Shown here: in pieces, positions 52,301-60,684 of the stretch
Layout of the letters: each line of letters begins with the position of its first letter
Numbering within the stretch: position 1 is the stretch's first letter
Assembly (NCBI GenBank): GCA_964396265.1
Contig: CAYNEM010000006.1
Location: 62,001 to 126,000 of the forward strand
Source: EA-27 sp964396265
Lineage (GTDB): Archaea; Thermoplasmatota; Thermoplasmata; RBG-16-68-12; EA-27
Direction: 5' to 3'
DNA: 64,000 nt
Made by a program: the position numbers and the translations under genes
Notes under the pieces: model-generated
What the model saw: the letters and a program-made list of their open reading frames with translations, nothing else
Told to the model about the DNA's origin: nothing
Database searches by the model: none

Positions 52301-54706
52301 CGCACGGGCGGCGTCAATGTCTGGGTCGCCCACGCGACGCTGGACGCCACGGGCATGCCTGGGGCGTTCGTGCACACGCGGGTCTCCGACCTGAACGACG
52401 ACCCCAACGACCTGCGACTCCTCCGGTTCCATGCAGGGAACCTCCAAAACCGCGTGATCGTCACGTGGACCGGGGACGACCCCGACGAGACGAACCCGGA
52501 CGCGGTCTCGTGGGCGCGCCTCGCCTTCACGGACCCCCCCTACGCGTCGTGGAGCCTGCGGACGATCCAGAAGAACGAGGGGAGCAGCAACGCGTGCAAC
52601 ATCGCCCGCGTGAGCTTCCCGCTGTTCCGGGCCGCACCCGCCCTCGGCTCCTTCGGGCAGCTCATCTACGTCTGGGAGGTCCTTGCGTATGGCGGCGGCT
52701 GCAGCGGCAACCCCGTGGCGGTCACGACGAGCGCGAAGACATCCTTGGACGGGGGCACGACCTGGAGTGCGCGGACGCAGGTGTTCCCGCCGCCCGGGAA
52801 CGCGAACTTCTACTTCTTCCCGAACGGCGTCGTCGACCAGAACGACGTCGCCTGGGTGTACGTTTACTGGCGGACTCCCACGGGCAACGACCGCGACCTC
52901 ACGGTACGGCTCCTCGACAACGCCGGCTGGACGGTGTTCCCCCGCAACGACTACACGATTCTTGACACCACGGACAACGTCCAGTGGCCCGGCGCGCTGT
53001 CCACGAGCGAGGGCGCCGCGTTCAACCGCGTGTATGTGACGTTCACGCGGGACGCGCTGCAGTCCGACCTCAAGATGTACATGTTGTACACGGACAAGGA
53101 CTACACGAGCGGGACCCCTCCTGCAGACTTCCGGGATCCGGGCGCGACGAGCTGCGGCCCCGGCTGCACGCTGTCCGCGGACTTCTCCGCGCCGATCGGG
53201 AGCGGTCTCAAGGGACCGTACGGCACGAGCGTGTCGAACGCGAACTACGACCGGCGGCCGATCCTGAACATCGTCCGCACGGGCGACGGCATCATCTGGC
53301 TCCCGCACATGGAGAACGCGAACGCCTACAACTCCCCGAACCTGTACACCTACTACTCGGGCGACGGGTTCGCGACGGCGCCGGCCGTCACGGTCCTCAC
53401 CGCCGACGCATTCGCGAAGGGGCACCAGATGAGCGACACGCTCAGCGCGGGCGGGCGGGACCTCGTCTACGAGGTCTTCCACTCCTCGCGCGGCACGGTC
53501 ACCCAGGTGAATTACGAGGTCTACCTCCTGATCTACTTCTCCTCGTGGCCGACCGCGCCGGACGTGCTCGGGCCCATCGTCACGAGCGCGGGAGGGACGC
53601 CGAATCCGGTCGCCAAGGAGAACATCTTCCGCGTCACCGCCAACGCGAACGACATCACGACGGGGAACTCCCTCGTCGCCGGCATGGAGTACAGCGTCGA
53701 CAGCCTCGCAGGTCCTTGGAATACGATGACGGCGCTCGACGGGTTCGACAGCCCGACGGAGTCCGCGTTCGCGGACCTCAATGCGACCGTCCTCGGCTGG
53801 GGCGACCTCGAGTGCCACACGATCTACGTGCGGGCGTCGGACAACCTGGGCAACACGGGTCCGCCATCGTCGTACGAACAGTGCACGACTGGCATCCAGG
53901 ACCCGCCGCCGTTCGCGCCCGTCCTCACCACCGGCAACCTCGGCCCGACGCTCGCGGACGTGCGCGTGGGCTGGAACGCCGCCACAGACGAAGGCCTGAT
54001 CAGCGGCACGATCGCGTATCGCGTGTACCGCCAGACGGGCCTTGCCGGATCGCCCGTCCAGGTCACGGAGATACCCGCCAGCGGGGCGCCCACGTATACG
54101 TGGACGGATGTCGGCGCTGGGGACGGCGACCCGAACACCTACATCTACGAGGTACGATCGGTCGACAGCGCGACCAACGAGGCGACCGCGATCACGCGCG
54201 CCGCCAAGTTCACCCGGCCCGTCACCGCGGGATGGACGCTCCTGTCGGTCCCCGTGATCACGTCCGACCTCTCCGTCACGAGCGTGTTGCAGACGCTGTC
54301 GTGGAACCGAGCGCGCACGTTCCTCTCCTCCGACACGGTGGACCCGTGGAAGGCGAACATGCCCTCGAAGACCTCGAACGACTTCCAGATCATCGAGCAC
54401 ACGCTCGCGGTCTGGGTCAACGTCCTGGCGGCGGACACGTTCACGGTCGCGGGCCTCGTACCGTCGGGCGTGACGATCACCCTGCAGCCGGGGTGGAACT
54501 TCGTCGGCTTCCCGAGCTTCCGCGCGACGCCCTACACGCTGCTGGACTGGATGACCGCGGTGCCGCAGATCACGATGGTGGACATGTACGACCCGGGCGG
54601 TCCCTACTACCTGCGGCGCATGCTCGACACGGATCCGCTGCAGATGGGACAGGGATACTGGGCGTTCGTGGACAGCCCGGTGCAGGTCACATGGGCAGTG
54701 CCGTGA
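49325..54706 (+). CDS. Secreted subtilisin-like serine protease with large C-terminal modules
   Basis: 1793 residues. Signal peptide 'FAGVVAIAIAFVVITSPIRAG', a ~280-residue propeptide-like region, then an intact S8 catalytic domain: D313 in 'AGILDTGFDEG', H356 in 'AHGTHVAGI', oxyanion Asn region 'IVFAAGNDGPD', S631 in 'GTSMAAPHVTGG'. A P-domain-like beta module ('VKVTLVWIDATGDALSRNLNLVV'), a sialidase-like region (~940-1400, 'SLDGGTTWSARTQVF') and FN3/Ig-like domains follow, ending in 'GWNFVGFPSF' and 'GYWAFVDSPVQVTWAVP'. No C-terminal anchor, so it is secreted or held by partners. GGGGAGTGG (49312-49320) is a possible Shine-Dalgarno; the leader is longer than usual. Divergent from the inactive-looking paralogue. 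Confidence 0.93.
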   Translation: MRFVRFAGVVAIAIAFVVITSPIRAGPVADAMGSGGPVVVVDSYRMDPGALVASGAKILVDYDNGYLLMRLPRASASFLSALPGVDPLEGRTQIDLFFSGIDFDTAVAEPAFTGGMDAPTDGAYLLQFLGPIRSEWLADLERQGLVFDQYLANYAFVVRGTPAAIGAAKASPFVSWVGPYRAGYKMSADLLEHEGLVDLFVVGFGGVDAMVLAQHVGATGAGVESMWPSPATVLARAPASLLLDLAKLPDVLYIEERFPFVTMDRIAGQIHKYHPAWDTSRSGLTSKLTGRSPGPDNTMYNSDDYFEGAGILDTGFDEGDPNDGTPDFFDSPNGDRVTRLFRHTGPTLDGRCGSAHGTHVAGIIAADGYSWERDLIEDSGDTSVSVTDQEWHKSEAGVAPEAKISLDGTQNGNDVFCSAGLAASPAYWDCQYLNGYITVTLTAGVSSAICGAPWIDGVNVVTHNSAIGTGARAWFALHSNSWGSGSRTYGATAGGADGRTNSAPERLIVFAAGNDGPDANSVSGEALLKNGLSVAAGQNFRPEQFESDNPNLLASFSSRGGPGESSGRIKPDIVGIGTSVVALFARGETLSTGFTAGADLINEVDKYCSIPKTYCSGGDAIADYRYLQGTSMAAPHVTGGALLVREYLREVVAGNNPASPYFNPPSQLVKAMLINGAVRMDQNLYAYPGYDQGWGRMDLEQSLFPPVPRTNQIDIGEFTSTGSWSPSSMNLNVVGNDVPVKVTLVWIDATGDALSRNLNLVVRSPSGAEYHGNRYLNGWSNPSDAAYDGINNVEQVEVQTPEIGTWTVEVRGVTIPTAAKFALVFSANIGPQSTYKVDLSTTYSTTVSLAPLGSAEIPLTTLNYGTGPDQVQLSSGAPAGLTVTFWPSNAINLGSAQSANVLANFTASVAITPGIYEFDLRARSANDPSPTPASDFIAVRVEVLSTPLPFPLQVTNGPVDELDPSVLVFEDPPGSRHIFIAYRKTAQVSPDGRTGGVNVWVAHATLDATGMPGAFVHTRVSDLNDDPNDLRLLRFHAGNLQNRVIVTWTGDDPDETNPDAVSWARLAFTDPPYASWSLRTIQKNEGSSNACNIARVSFPLFRAAPALGSFGQLIYVWEVLAYGGGCSGNPVAVTTSAKTSLDGGTTWSARTQVFPPPGNANFYFFPNGVVDQNDVAWVYVYWRTPTGNDRDLTVRLLDNAGWTVFPRNDYTILDTTDNVQWPGALSTSEGAAFNRVYVTFTRDALQSDLKMYMLYTDKDYTSGTPPADFRDPGATSCGPGCTLSADFSAPIGSGLKGPYGTSVSNANYDRRPILNIVRTGDGIIWLPHMENANAYNSPNLYTYYSGDGFATAPAVTVLTADAFAKGHQMSDTLSAGGRDLVYEVFHSSRGTVTQVNYEVYLLIYFSSWPTAPDVLGPIVTSAGGTPNPVAKENIFRVTANANDITTGNSLVAGMEYSVDSLAGPWNTMTALDGFDSPTESAFADLNATVLGWGDLECHTIYVRASDNLGNTGPPSSYEQCTTGIQDPPPFAPVLTTGNLGPTLADVRVGWNAATDEGLISGTIAYRVYRQTGLAGSPVQVTEIPASGAPTYTWTDVGAGDGDPNTYIYEVRSVDSATNEATAITRAAKFTRPVTAGWTLLSVPVITSDLSVTSVLQTLSWNRARTFLSSDTVDPWKANMPSKTSNDFQIIEHTLAVWVNVLAADTFTVAGLVPSGVTITLQPGWNFVGFPSFRATPYTLLDWMTAVPQITMVDMYDPGGPYYLRRMLDTDPLQMGQGYWAFVDSPVQVTWAVP

Positions 54707-54712
54707 GGAACG

Positions 54713-54718
54713 CTTAAG
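54713..54718 (+). promoter_or_regulatory. TATA-like box of trmI
   Basis: GCTTAAGC, centred 27 bp before ATG 54743, only 7 bp after the protease stop codon. Confidence 0.5.
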
Positions 54719-54742
54719 CGAGTTCCCCGCCATCGGACGGCC

Positions 54743-55513
54743 ATGGACGTCGTCGTCCTCCTCGATGCGAGGGAGCGCAAGTGGCTCGTGCCCCTCGAGG
54801 GCGACACGGTCTCCGTCCGCGGCCTGGGGGTGCTCAAGAGCGAGAGCCTGCGACAGGCGATCGGAGGCACGATGTCGATTGGCGGTGAATCGCTCCTCGT
54901 GCTGCGACCGTCCGCGCGGGATTTCGCGGAGACCCTCAGCCGCAAGGCCCAGATCATCACCGCCAAGGACGTCGCCCTCCTCCTGTTCTACGCGGACGTG
55001 AAGCCCGGCGACACCGCCGTCGAGGCGGGCTCCGGGAGCGGCGCGCTCACCATCGCGCTCGCGCGTTCCGTGGGGGAGACGGGGCGCGTGATCTCCTACG
55101 ACATCCGCGAGGACTTCCTGGCGGTGGCGCGCGAGAACGTGCGGAAGGCGGGACTGTCGGACCGCGTGGAGTTCCGCCAGGGCGATGTCCGCATCGAGAT
55201 CGACGCGGCGCCGGACGAGGTCGTGCTTGACATGGTCGATCCATGGAACGCCGTGCACGCGGCATACAGGGCGTTGAAGCCGTGCGGCCACTTGGCGACG
55301 TACTCCCCGAACATGGAGCAGGTCAAGGAGAGCGTGCTCGCGATGCGCAAGCTGCCGTTCATCGAGGTGCGGACCGTCGAGTTGTTGGAGCGCGAGATGG
55401 AGGTGCGCGAGCAGGGCGTGCGCCCCGCGTTCGCGTCGCTCGGGCACACGGGATATCTCACGGTGGGACGGAAGATCTTGGAGTCCGACTACAGCAAGAG
55501 CGTCCCCCGATAG
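54743..55513 (+). CDS. trmI: tRNA (adenine-N1)-methyltransferase
   Basis: SAM-dependent methylation of adenine 57/58 in the T loop of tRNA. 256 residues: a short N-terminal beta domain, 'RKAQIITAKDVALLLFYADVKPGDTAVEAGSGSGALTIALAR' with SAM motif I 'EAGSGSGAL', 'VISYDIREDFLAVARENV' and 'VVLDMVDPWNAV' (motif IV), close to the TrmI plan. The 3' end overlaps the RNase J-like gene on the opposite strand by 25 bp. Confidence 0.92.
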   Translation: MDVVVLLDARERKWLVPLEGDTVSVRGLGVLKSESLRQAIGGTMSIGGESLLVLRPSARDFAETLSRKAQIITAKDVALLLFYADVKPGDTAVEAGSGSGALTIALARSVGETGRVISYDIREDFLAVARENVRKAGLSDRVEFRQGDVRIEIDAAPDEVVLDMVDPWNAVHAAYRALKPCGHLATYSPNMEQVKESVLAMRKLPFIEVRTVELLEREMEVREQGVRPAFASLGHTGYLTVGRKILESDYSKSVPR

Positions 55514-56847
55514 CTCGGCTGCTGCACCTTCGGGCCGAACGCCGTGAACCGGTCCGGGTGCTCCGTGTGCACCGGGATCACCGACTTCGGGTTGACCGCG
55601 CGAACGAGATCGCGCATCTCGGGCTCGCTGCAATGCCCGCTCGCGTGCAGATGCACAGGGTTGAGCTTGAACCGCGCCAGCCAGTTGTCCTTCACCTGCG
55701 CCTCGACGTCCTCCTCGTCGAACGGCTCGCTCTTCGAGTGCAGGAACAGGCTCCCCGGGATCGGCTTCAGGTCGACGAGCTCCGGGAGCTGGTAGAAGTC
55801 GAGCTGGAGCATGAGCTCCCCCTGGTGGCGGTTCACGTACGTGGCGTCGACCGCCTTCGAAGCGACCTTCGCCTTGAGGTCCTTCTCCCACGTGTCCTCC
55901 TTCATGAGCTGCCGGAAGTACACGAGGATGTTCGGGTCCCGCAACACGTCCGGCACCTCGATGCGCGTGTCCTTCTTCATCGCGACCAGGAGGTGCGCGG
56001 TCTTCGCGCTCAGCACGAACTGGCGCTTCGTCTCCGCCGCCACGCCGTGGAACGTCTTGATCCGGTCGACGTCCCGTGGGTAGAACGTGACGATCACGAG
56101 CTTGTCCTTGGCGGCGCGGATGTGGTCCGGCGCACGTTTCCGCACCTCGGCCTCTGAGAACTGCTGGCGGTTCTCCGACGGTGCGACGCGCGTGCCCTCC
56201 GTAATCAGGGCGATCGGCTTCGCCTTCTTGGCGGCGGCCTCAAAGTCGTCCGTCATGTCCGCGTGGGGCCCGTGGCGGCGCAGGTCCCCCGTGTAGGCAA
56301 TCGTGCCCTTCGACGTGTGGATCAGGAACCCGTACGCCGCGGGCGCGGAGTGGTCCACGTGGATCGGCTCGATCTCGAGGCCGTCCACCGCCACGGACCG
56401 TCCCGTGCGGAACGTCTTCCACGCGTGCGGCCCCATGTCCATGTTGCGCGACGTCGTCATCCAAGAGTCCAGCATGATCCGCGTGCCCTCCCCGAGGAAG
56501 ACGGGGATCTCATGGTCCACGTACTGCAGGTGGTTGATGTGGTCGAAGTGGATGTGCGAGATCGCGATCCCGGAGAACGCCGGCGGCGTCCACGCGAAGT
56601 CCGTCGGCGCGAGGTCCTCCTGGGTATACAGTCCCGGGATCTTCGGCATCAGGTCGAGGGCAAAGTGGTCCCGGAGCCCGAACCGCCCGCGGGCCTGGAG
56701 GTACGGGTCGACGAAGAAGTCCTTCCCGTAGGAGAACGGCTGGCCCATGTCGAGCCAGAGGCGCGCGTCCCCGTCCTCAAGGAGGATCTTGTTGCCGCCG
56801 ATCTGCGCGACGCCGCCATGGAACGTGAGCTTGACCGTCTCCCCCAC
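55489..56847 (-). CDS. RNase J-like metallo-beta-lactamase nuclease
   Basis: 452 residues from GTG 56847. MBL core: 'FHGGVAQIGGNKILLEDGDARLWLDMG', the metal motif 'ISHIHFDHINHLQYV' (HxHxDH), 'VDHSAPAAYGFLIHTSKGTIAYTGDLR', and the C-terminal 'HLHASGHCSEPEMRDLVRAVNPKSVIPVHTEHP' with the beta-CASP/RNase J end motif. The family trims or degrades RNA from the 5' end. Of two possible TATA boxes the nearer one (about 56858-56867) is rather close to the GTG, so the start is moderately sure. Confidence 0.88.
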   Translation of the reverse strand: MGETVKLTFHGGVAQIGGNKILLEDGDARLWLDMGQPFSYGKDFFVDPYLQARGRFGLRDHFALDLMPKIPGLYTQEDLAPTDFAWTPPAFSGIAISHIHFDHINHLQYVDHEIPVFLGEGTRIMLDSWMTTSRNMDMGPHAWKTFRTGRSVAVDGLEIEPIHVDHSAPAAYGFLIHTSKGTIAYTGDLRRHGPHADMTDDFEAAAKKAKPIALITEGTRVAPSENRQQFSEAEVRKRAPDHIRAAKDKLVIVTFYPRDVDRIKTFHGVAAETKRQFVLSAKTAHLLVAMKKDTRIEVPDVLRDPNILVYFRQLMKEDTWEKDLKAKVASKAVDATYVNRHQGELMLQLDFYQLPELVDLKPIPGSLFLHSKSEPFDEEDVEAQVKDNWLARFKLNPVHLHASGHCSEPEMRDLVRAVNPKSVIPVHTEHPDRFTAFGPKVQQPSYRGTLLL

Positions 56848-57019
56848 CGAGGGACGAATAAACGATACCGCCTAAGAGCGTTGGGGTCGGAGGGGGCGGA
56901 GAAAGTGTTGGACGGGATCTGACCCATAAGGAATACGAGCCGCCTCCTCGATTCGTCCACTTCCTGAGCCATCGCTCCCCGGAAGTATTATGCGAGGCCA
57001 TCCCTTCGCTCGCTGCCAA

Positions 57020-57103
57020 GCGGGGATCGCCTAGCCTGGCAGGGCGCAGGGTTGCTAACCCTGTGCGCGAAAGCGCCCGGGGGTTCGAATCCCCCTCCCC
57101 GCG
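57020..57103 (+). tRNA. tRNA-Ser (anticodon GCU)
   Basis: Cloverleaf seen directly: acceptor GCGGGGA pairs with TCCCCGC (57096-57102), discriminator G73, anticodon stem CAGGG/CCCTG with loop TTGCTAA (anticodon GCT), a long variable arm (GCGC-GAAA-GCGC type) and T arm GGGGG-TTCGAAT-CCCCC. The long variable arm and G73 are serine identity marks. CCA is not encoded. A weak TATA-like AGTATTATG lies at 56984-56992. Confidence 0.95.
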
Positions 57104-57106
57104 TGC

Positions 57107-57958
57107 TCAGCGCTCGATCGTCTCCGCGATCGCCCGCCTCGTCCTTCCATAGCTCAGCCGCGGGCGGCCTTCCTCGTCGAGCCCCATCGTCGCGAGCCGG
57201 AGGAGATCCTGGCGGCGCAGTCTCTCGAGGTGCGCGTCCGCGACGACGTGGGCGATGCTCAGCTTCGAGGCGACCTCCTCGGCAGTCCTCGCCACGTCGC
57301 CGATCTCCGCGACGATCGCATGGTCGATCTGGTCTAGAGGTCCGTCGACGGGCACGACATGGCGCTCCACGATGCGCCTCGCGAGGTCGTGGAACGCATC
57401 CACGACGTTGTCCCCGGACTTCGCGCTCGTGAGCCAGCACGGGGCCGCGTGGCCGAGGCCGGTCGATAGGCCCGCGAACTTGAGCTCGATGTTCTCGCCG
57501 AGGTCCCACTTGTTCATCATGATCTGCACGGGGACGTCGCCCGCAGCCTCCTTGGCGGCGCCTATCCAGAGGTCCATGGGCGGCAGCGTCGTCCGAGTCG
57601 TGACGTCGAACACCCCGAACACGCCCTGGACGCCCTGAAGATAGACGTCGCGCAGGGGGTCCGCCATCTTGGAATCCCCCGTCGTGTCCCACAGGGTCAT
57701 CGTCACCTGCACGGAGCGGTTCTCGAAGGCGACCTGCTCCGTCCGCTTGTACACGATCGCCCCGAGGGTCACGCGGTACTTCTCGCTGAACTCGTTGAGC
57801 ACGTAGCGCCGGACGAGGCTCGTCTTCCCCACGCCCGGGGCCCCGACGATCACGACCTTCGCCTTGAGCTCCTCCGTCACCCGCGAGGGGTCCCCGGCGT
57901 TCGAATCCGCTTCCACCGTTTCTGGGCTCGTTTCCCGTCGTGCGAACATCAGGCGCAT
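57107..57958 (-). CDS. Rab/Ras-like small GTPase with C-terminal winged-helix-like domain
   Basis: 283 residues from ATG 57958, with GGTGA-type Shine-Dalgarno just upstream. GTPase: G1 'GAPGVGKTSLV', effector region 'EKYRVTLGAIVYKR', G3 'WDTTGDSKM', G4 'NKWD', G5 'TSAKSG'. The residue after DxxG is Asp instead of the catalytic Gln of Ras/Rab. The last ~90 residues ('DHAIVAEIGDVARTAEEVASKLSIAHVVADAHLERLRRQDLLRLA') look like a winged helix. Divergent from a second, similar GTPase. A signalling or regulatory role is inferred; the partner is unknown. Confidence 0.85.
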   Translation of the reverse strand: MRLMFARRETSPETVEADSNAGDPSRVTEELKAKVVIVGAPGVGKTSLVRRYVLNEFSEKYRVTLGAIVYKRTEQVAFENRSVQVTMTLWDTTGDSKMADPLRDVYLQGVQGVFGVFDVTTRTTLPPMDLWIGAAKEAAGDVPVQIMMNKWDLGENIELKFAGLSTGLGHAAPCWLTSAKSGDNVVDAFHDLARRIVERHVVPVDGPLDQIDHAIVAEIGDVARTAEEVASKLSIAHVVADAHLERLRRQDLLRLATMGLDEEGRPRLSYGRTRRAIAETIER

Positions 57959-58086
57959 TTCACCGCCACTACCCTCTCTCTGGGGCGCTTGGAACACTAA
58001 AGGACGACGGGAACATGTTCCGGATTTCGGGCTCGGGCCACCCCCTCCGGGCTGTGCGATAACCACCGGCGAATGTTGAAATAGAC

Positions 58087-58111
58087 GGCGAGAAGAGAGT
58101 TTCGTCTCGCC
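58087..58111. promoter_or_regulatory. Inverted repeat next to the second GTPase start codon
   Basis: GGCGAGA (58087-58093) and TCTCGCC (58105-58111) are exact complements over an 11-nt spacer. A TTGAAATAG box at 58076-58084 puts the transcription start within the right arm. As DNA it would act as an operator; as RNA it could form only if transcription starts upstream. Confidence 0.45.
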
Positions 58112-58933
58112 ATGGGCGTCCTCAAAGCGAAGGTCGTCCTCCTAGGAGACGGCTCCGTCGGCAAGACCTCGCTGATCCGGCGGTTCGTCCGCGACCATTT
58201 CTCGGACGACTACCTCATGACGGTCGGGACGAAGGTCACGAAGAAGGAGATCGCCGTCCCGGACGGAGGCCGCGACCTGCGGACGGTCCTGACGGTCTGG
58301 GACATCCTCGGACAGAAAGGGTACGCGGGCGTCCAGGAAAGCGCCGTCAGGGGCGCGCAGTCCGTGCTCCTCGTTTTCGACCTGACCCGCGACGAGACGT
58401 GGAGGTCCCTGGAGGACTACTGGGTTCCCCTCGTGTGGCGGCTCGTCGGGAAGGTACCCCTCGTGTTTGCGGGAAACAAGGTCGACCTCGCGAGGGACAC
58501 CGCATACGCGAAGGACGTCCTCTCCTACCTCGCGCAGAAGTACGAGGGCGAGGCGTTCCTGAGCAGCGCGAAAACGGGGGAGAACGTGGAGGCGATGTTC
58601 CAGCAGATGGCCGGGGCCGTACTCCGCACGATGAATGATCCGATCGAACGCATCGCGCAGCCCACGCCGCCGCCACAGGGAATCGACCCGGCGTCCCGGA
58701 TCGCAGACCGGATCATGACGGACTTCTGCGCCGGGTTTGGCGGCCTCGAGACCGCGATGAACATCGTGCGTCAGCAGTTCGAGAAGGCCCGCGTGGACGT
58801 GCGCGCGCCGACGACGGCCGGCCTGCTCAAGGTCGTGGACCTGTTGGCAGAGGTCGAGAAAGCGACGAAGGCGCCCGAGGCCGTGTCGCAGAACCGGCTG
58901 CGACGAATCGTGTGGGTCCGGGCGCTCTCGTAA
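58112..58933 (+). CDS. Rab/Ras-like small GTPase with C-terminal helical extension
   Basis: 273 residues. G1 'GDGSVGKTSLI', switch region 'DDYLMTVGTKVTKKEI', G3 'WDILGQKG' with the catalytic Gln present, G4 'GNKVD', G5 'SSAKTG'. It starts LKAKVVLLGDGSVGKTSLIR, paralogous to LKAKVVIVGAPGVGKTSLVR across the divergent promoter. After residue ~185 a helical extension ('FGGLETAMNIVRQQFEKARVDVRAP') replaces the winged helix of the neighbour. Small Ras-like GTPases in archaea are often tied to Roadblock regulators or motility/polarity; none is adjacent here. Confidence 0.85.
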   Translation: MGVLKAKVVLLGDGSVGKTSLIRRFVRDHFSDDYLMTVGTKVTKKEIAVPDGGRDLRTVLTVWDILGQKGYAGVQESAVRGAQSVLLVFDLTRDETWRSLEDYWVPLVWRLVGKVPLVFAGNKVDLARDTAYAKDVLSYLAQKYEGEAFLSSAKTGENVEAMFQQMAGAVLRTMNDPIERIAQPTPPPQGIDPASRIADRIMTDFCAGFGGLETAMNIVRQQFEKARVDVRAPTTAGLLKVVDLLAEVEKATKAPEAVSQNRLRRIVWVRALS

Positions 58934-59077
58934 TGATGGAAGCGACTGCCCTCTGCATCGGACGCACCATGGAGCCTCGGTCCGGAAGAACACACGGCTG
59001 AGCTTGCTTTAAGCGCGGTACCGGGCGTGTACCACAAAGATGAAACGCATGTCAGCCTTTCGCCCGGCCGCCGGGGA

Positions 59078-60667
59078 ATGCCGACGTCGCCTTTCAGGGA
59101 TTGGACACGGGGTGGGCGCGCGGTTGGAGTGGCGATCGTCTTCCTGCTGGTCGCAGGCACTGCCTTCATGGGCGGGTCGCGCGCCTCGGGGGATGTTGCG
59201 TGCGAAGGCCTGCAGGTCCGCGTGCATGCCGACCTCTTCATGGTCTATCAATCGGAGCCCGCCCTCGCGGTGGGCCCTGACGGCGAGATCTACTCGGTGT
59301 GGATCGACAACCGCGATGAACCGGCAGGCGCCTCGAGCGTGTACTTCGCGAGGTCCACGGACGGTGGGATGAGCTGGACCGACCCGAGCGTGCGCATCAG
59401 CCCCTTCAGCGCAGGCCACCAGGGGGAGCCGGCCATCTCAGTGGACCCTTCCTGGACTATTTACGTCGTGTATCGTGGCGGCGTAAGCAGCACGATCGAC
59501 GTCTGGGTCACGACCTCCACGGATGGGGGGCTTTCGTGGAGCGCGCCCTCGAAGGCCAACGACGTCTCGGGGTTCGTGCAGGTGAGCCAGAGTTACGGAC
59601 CCGCGATCGCCCTTGCGGGCGATGGCGTCGCATACGTCGCGTGGGAGGACTGGCGGAACGGTGACCCCGACATCTACGTCGCGCAATCAACGGATGGCGG
59701 CGCGACGTGGGGGGCGAACGTCCGCGTCAACGACGACGCGGCGGGCATCGAACAGCGAGGCGACCCCGCCTTGGCGGTGGATCCGACGGGGGCCGTGCAC
59801 GTCGCGTGGCAGGACCGGCGGAACGACCCGCAGGACCCGGACGTCTACGTGTCGAGCTCGCGGGACGGCGGCCTCACGTGGACGCCGAACTTCGCGGTGA
59901 ACGACGTCGCCACCGGATGGCAGGGAGACCCCGTGCTCGCGGCGGACGGCCTCGGCGTCTACGCGGCCTGGTACGACAACCGCGAGGCGAACGATCCCGG
60001 CGACATCTACTTCTCGCGCTCGACGAACGGTGGCCCGTCCTGGTCCGCGAACGTCCGGCTCAACGAGCACGGTCAGAACTGGCAGGGCACCGCGCCCACG
60101 ATGGCCGCTGGAGAGACGGGGCTGTACGTGGCGTGGGCCTACGCAGAGCCGAACGTCGGTTGGCCCGACGTGCTCCTCGTGCGGTCCCTCGACGGCGGCG
60201 CGACATGGGGCCCGAACGTCTGGGTCACCGACTTCGACCGGAGCCAGATAGCCCCGTCGATCACCCTTGGCGGCGATGGACAGGTCTACGTCGCGTGGGT
60301 CGACGAGCGCAACAACTACGTCGATCCGAATGGGGGCGGAGAGACCGGGAACCCGGACATCTACTTCACCGCCTGCCTCGCGGCGGGCCTGCCGGAGGCC
60401 GTGATCCGGCCGATCGTCGTGAACCCGGTCGAGGTCTCGTTCGGCGAGGACCCCCAGCCCGATGCGCCCGACGAGGACCCCGCGGTTGCCGCCAACCCGG
60501 AGCCGGCGGTCGATGGCATGCGGGGCCTGCTTCCATCCGTACGGAACATCACGCCGGTCCCCGCGAGCGAGTCGGGATGCCGTTTCGGCGCCCCCCTCGC
60601 GCTCTTCGCGGTCGGACTCCTCCTGGCGGCGTTCGTGGACCGACCGCGGCGGACGCGCCGAGCCTGA
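59078..60667 (+). CDS. Secreted BNR/sialidase-type propeller protein with C-terminal anchor
   Basis: 529 residues from ATG 59078; GTG 59027 is in frame. A TTTAAG box at 59008-59013 predicts transcription from ~59037, downstream of that GTG, which supports 59078. Signal segment 'AVGVAIVFLLVAGTAFMGG', then six or seven BNR-like repeats ('DIYVAQSTDGGATWGANVRVND', 'DVYVSSSRDGGLTWTPNFAVND') with Asp-box S-x-D-G-G-x-x-W, and a transmembrane helix ('GAPLALFAVGLLLAAFVDRP') at the end. The sialidase active-site Arg triad was not located, so an enzyme function is not claimed. Confidence 0.82.
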   Translation: MPTSPFRDWTRGGRAVGVAIVFLLVAGTAFMGGSRASGDVACEGLQVRVHADLFMVYQSEPALAVGPDGEIYSVWIDNRDEPAGASSVYFARSTDGGMSWTDPSVRISPFSAGHQGEPAISVDPSWTIYVVYRGGVSSTIDVWVTTSTDGGLSWSAPSKANDVSGFVQVSQSYGPAIALAGDGVAYVAWEDWRNGDPDIYVAQSTDGGATWGANVRVNDDAAGIEQRGDPALAVDPTGAVHVAWQDRRNDPQDPDVYVSSSRDGGLTWTPNFAVNDVATGWQGDPVLAADGLGVYAAWYDNREANDPGDIYFSRSTNGGPSWSANVRLNEHGQNWQGTAPTMAAGETGLYVAWAYAEPNVGWPDVLLVRSLDGGATWGPNVWVTDFDRSQIAPSITLGGDGQVYVAWVDERNNYVDPNGGGETGNPDIYFTACLAAGLPEAVIRPIVVNPVEVSFGEDPQPDAPDEDPAVAANPEPAVDGMRGLLPSVRNITPVPASESGCRFGAPLALFAVGLLLAAFVDRPRRTRRA

Positions 60668-60684
60668 TCTCGTCCATCGCATCA

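Noticed and set aside
50432..55891. Open frame of about 1800 codons on the minus strand
   Set aside because: Antisense shadow of the protease and trmI, with no domain-like sequence.
59040..59372. ORF starting at the leaderless-position ATG 59040
   Set aside because: Out of frame with the signal peptide and BNR repeats and composed of Arg/Ser-rich shadow sequence.
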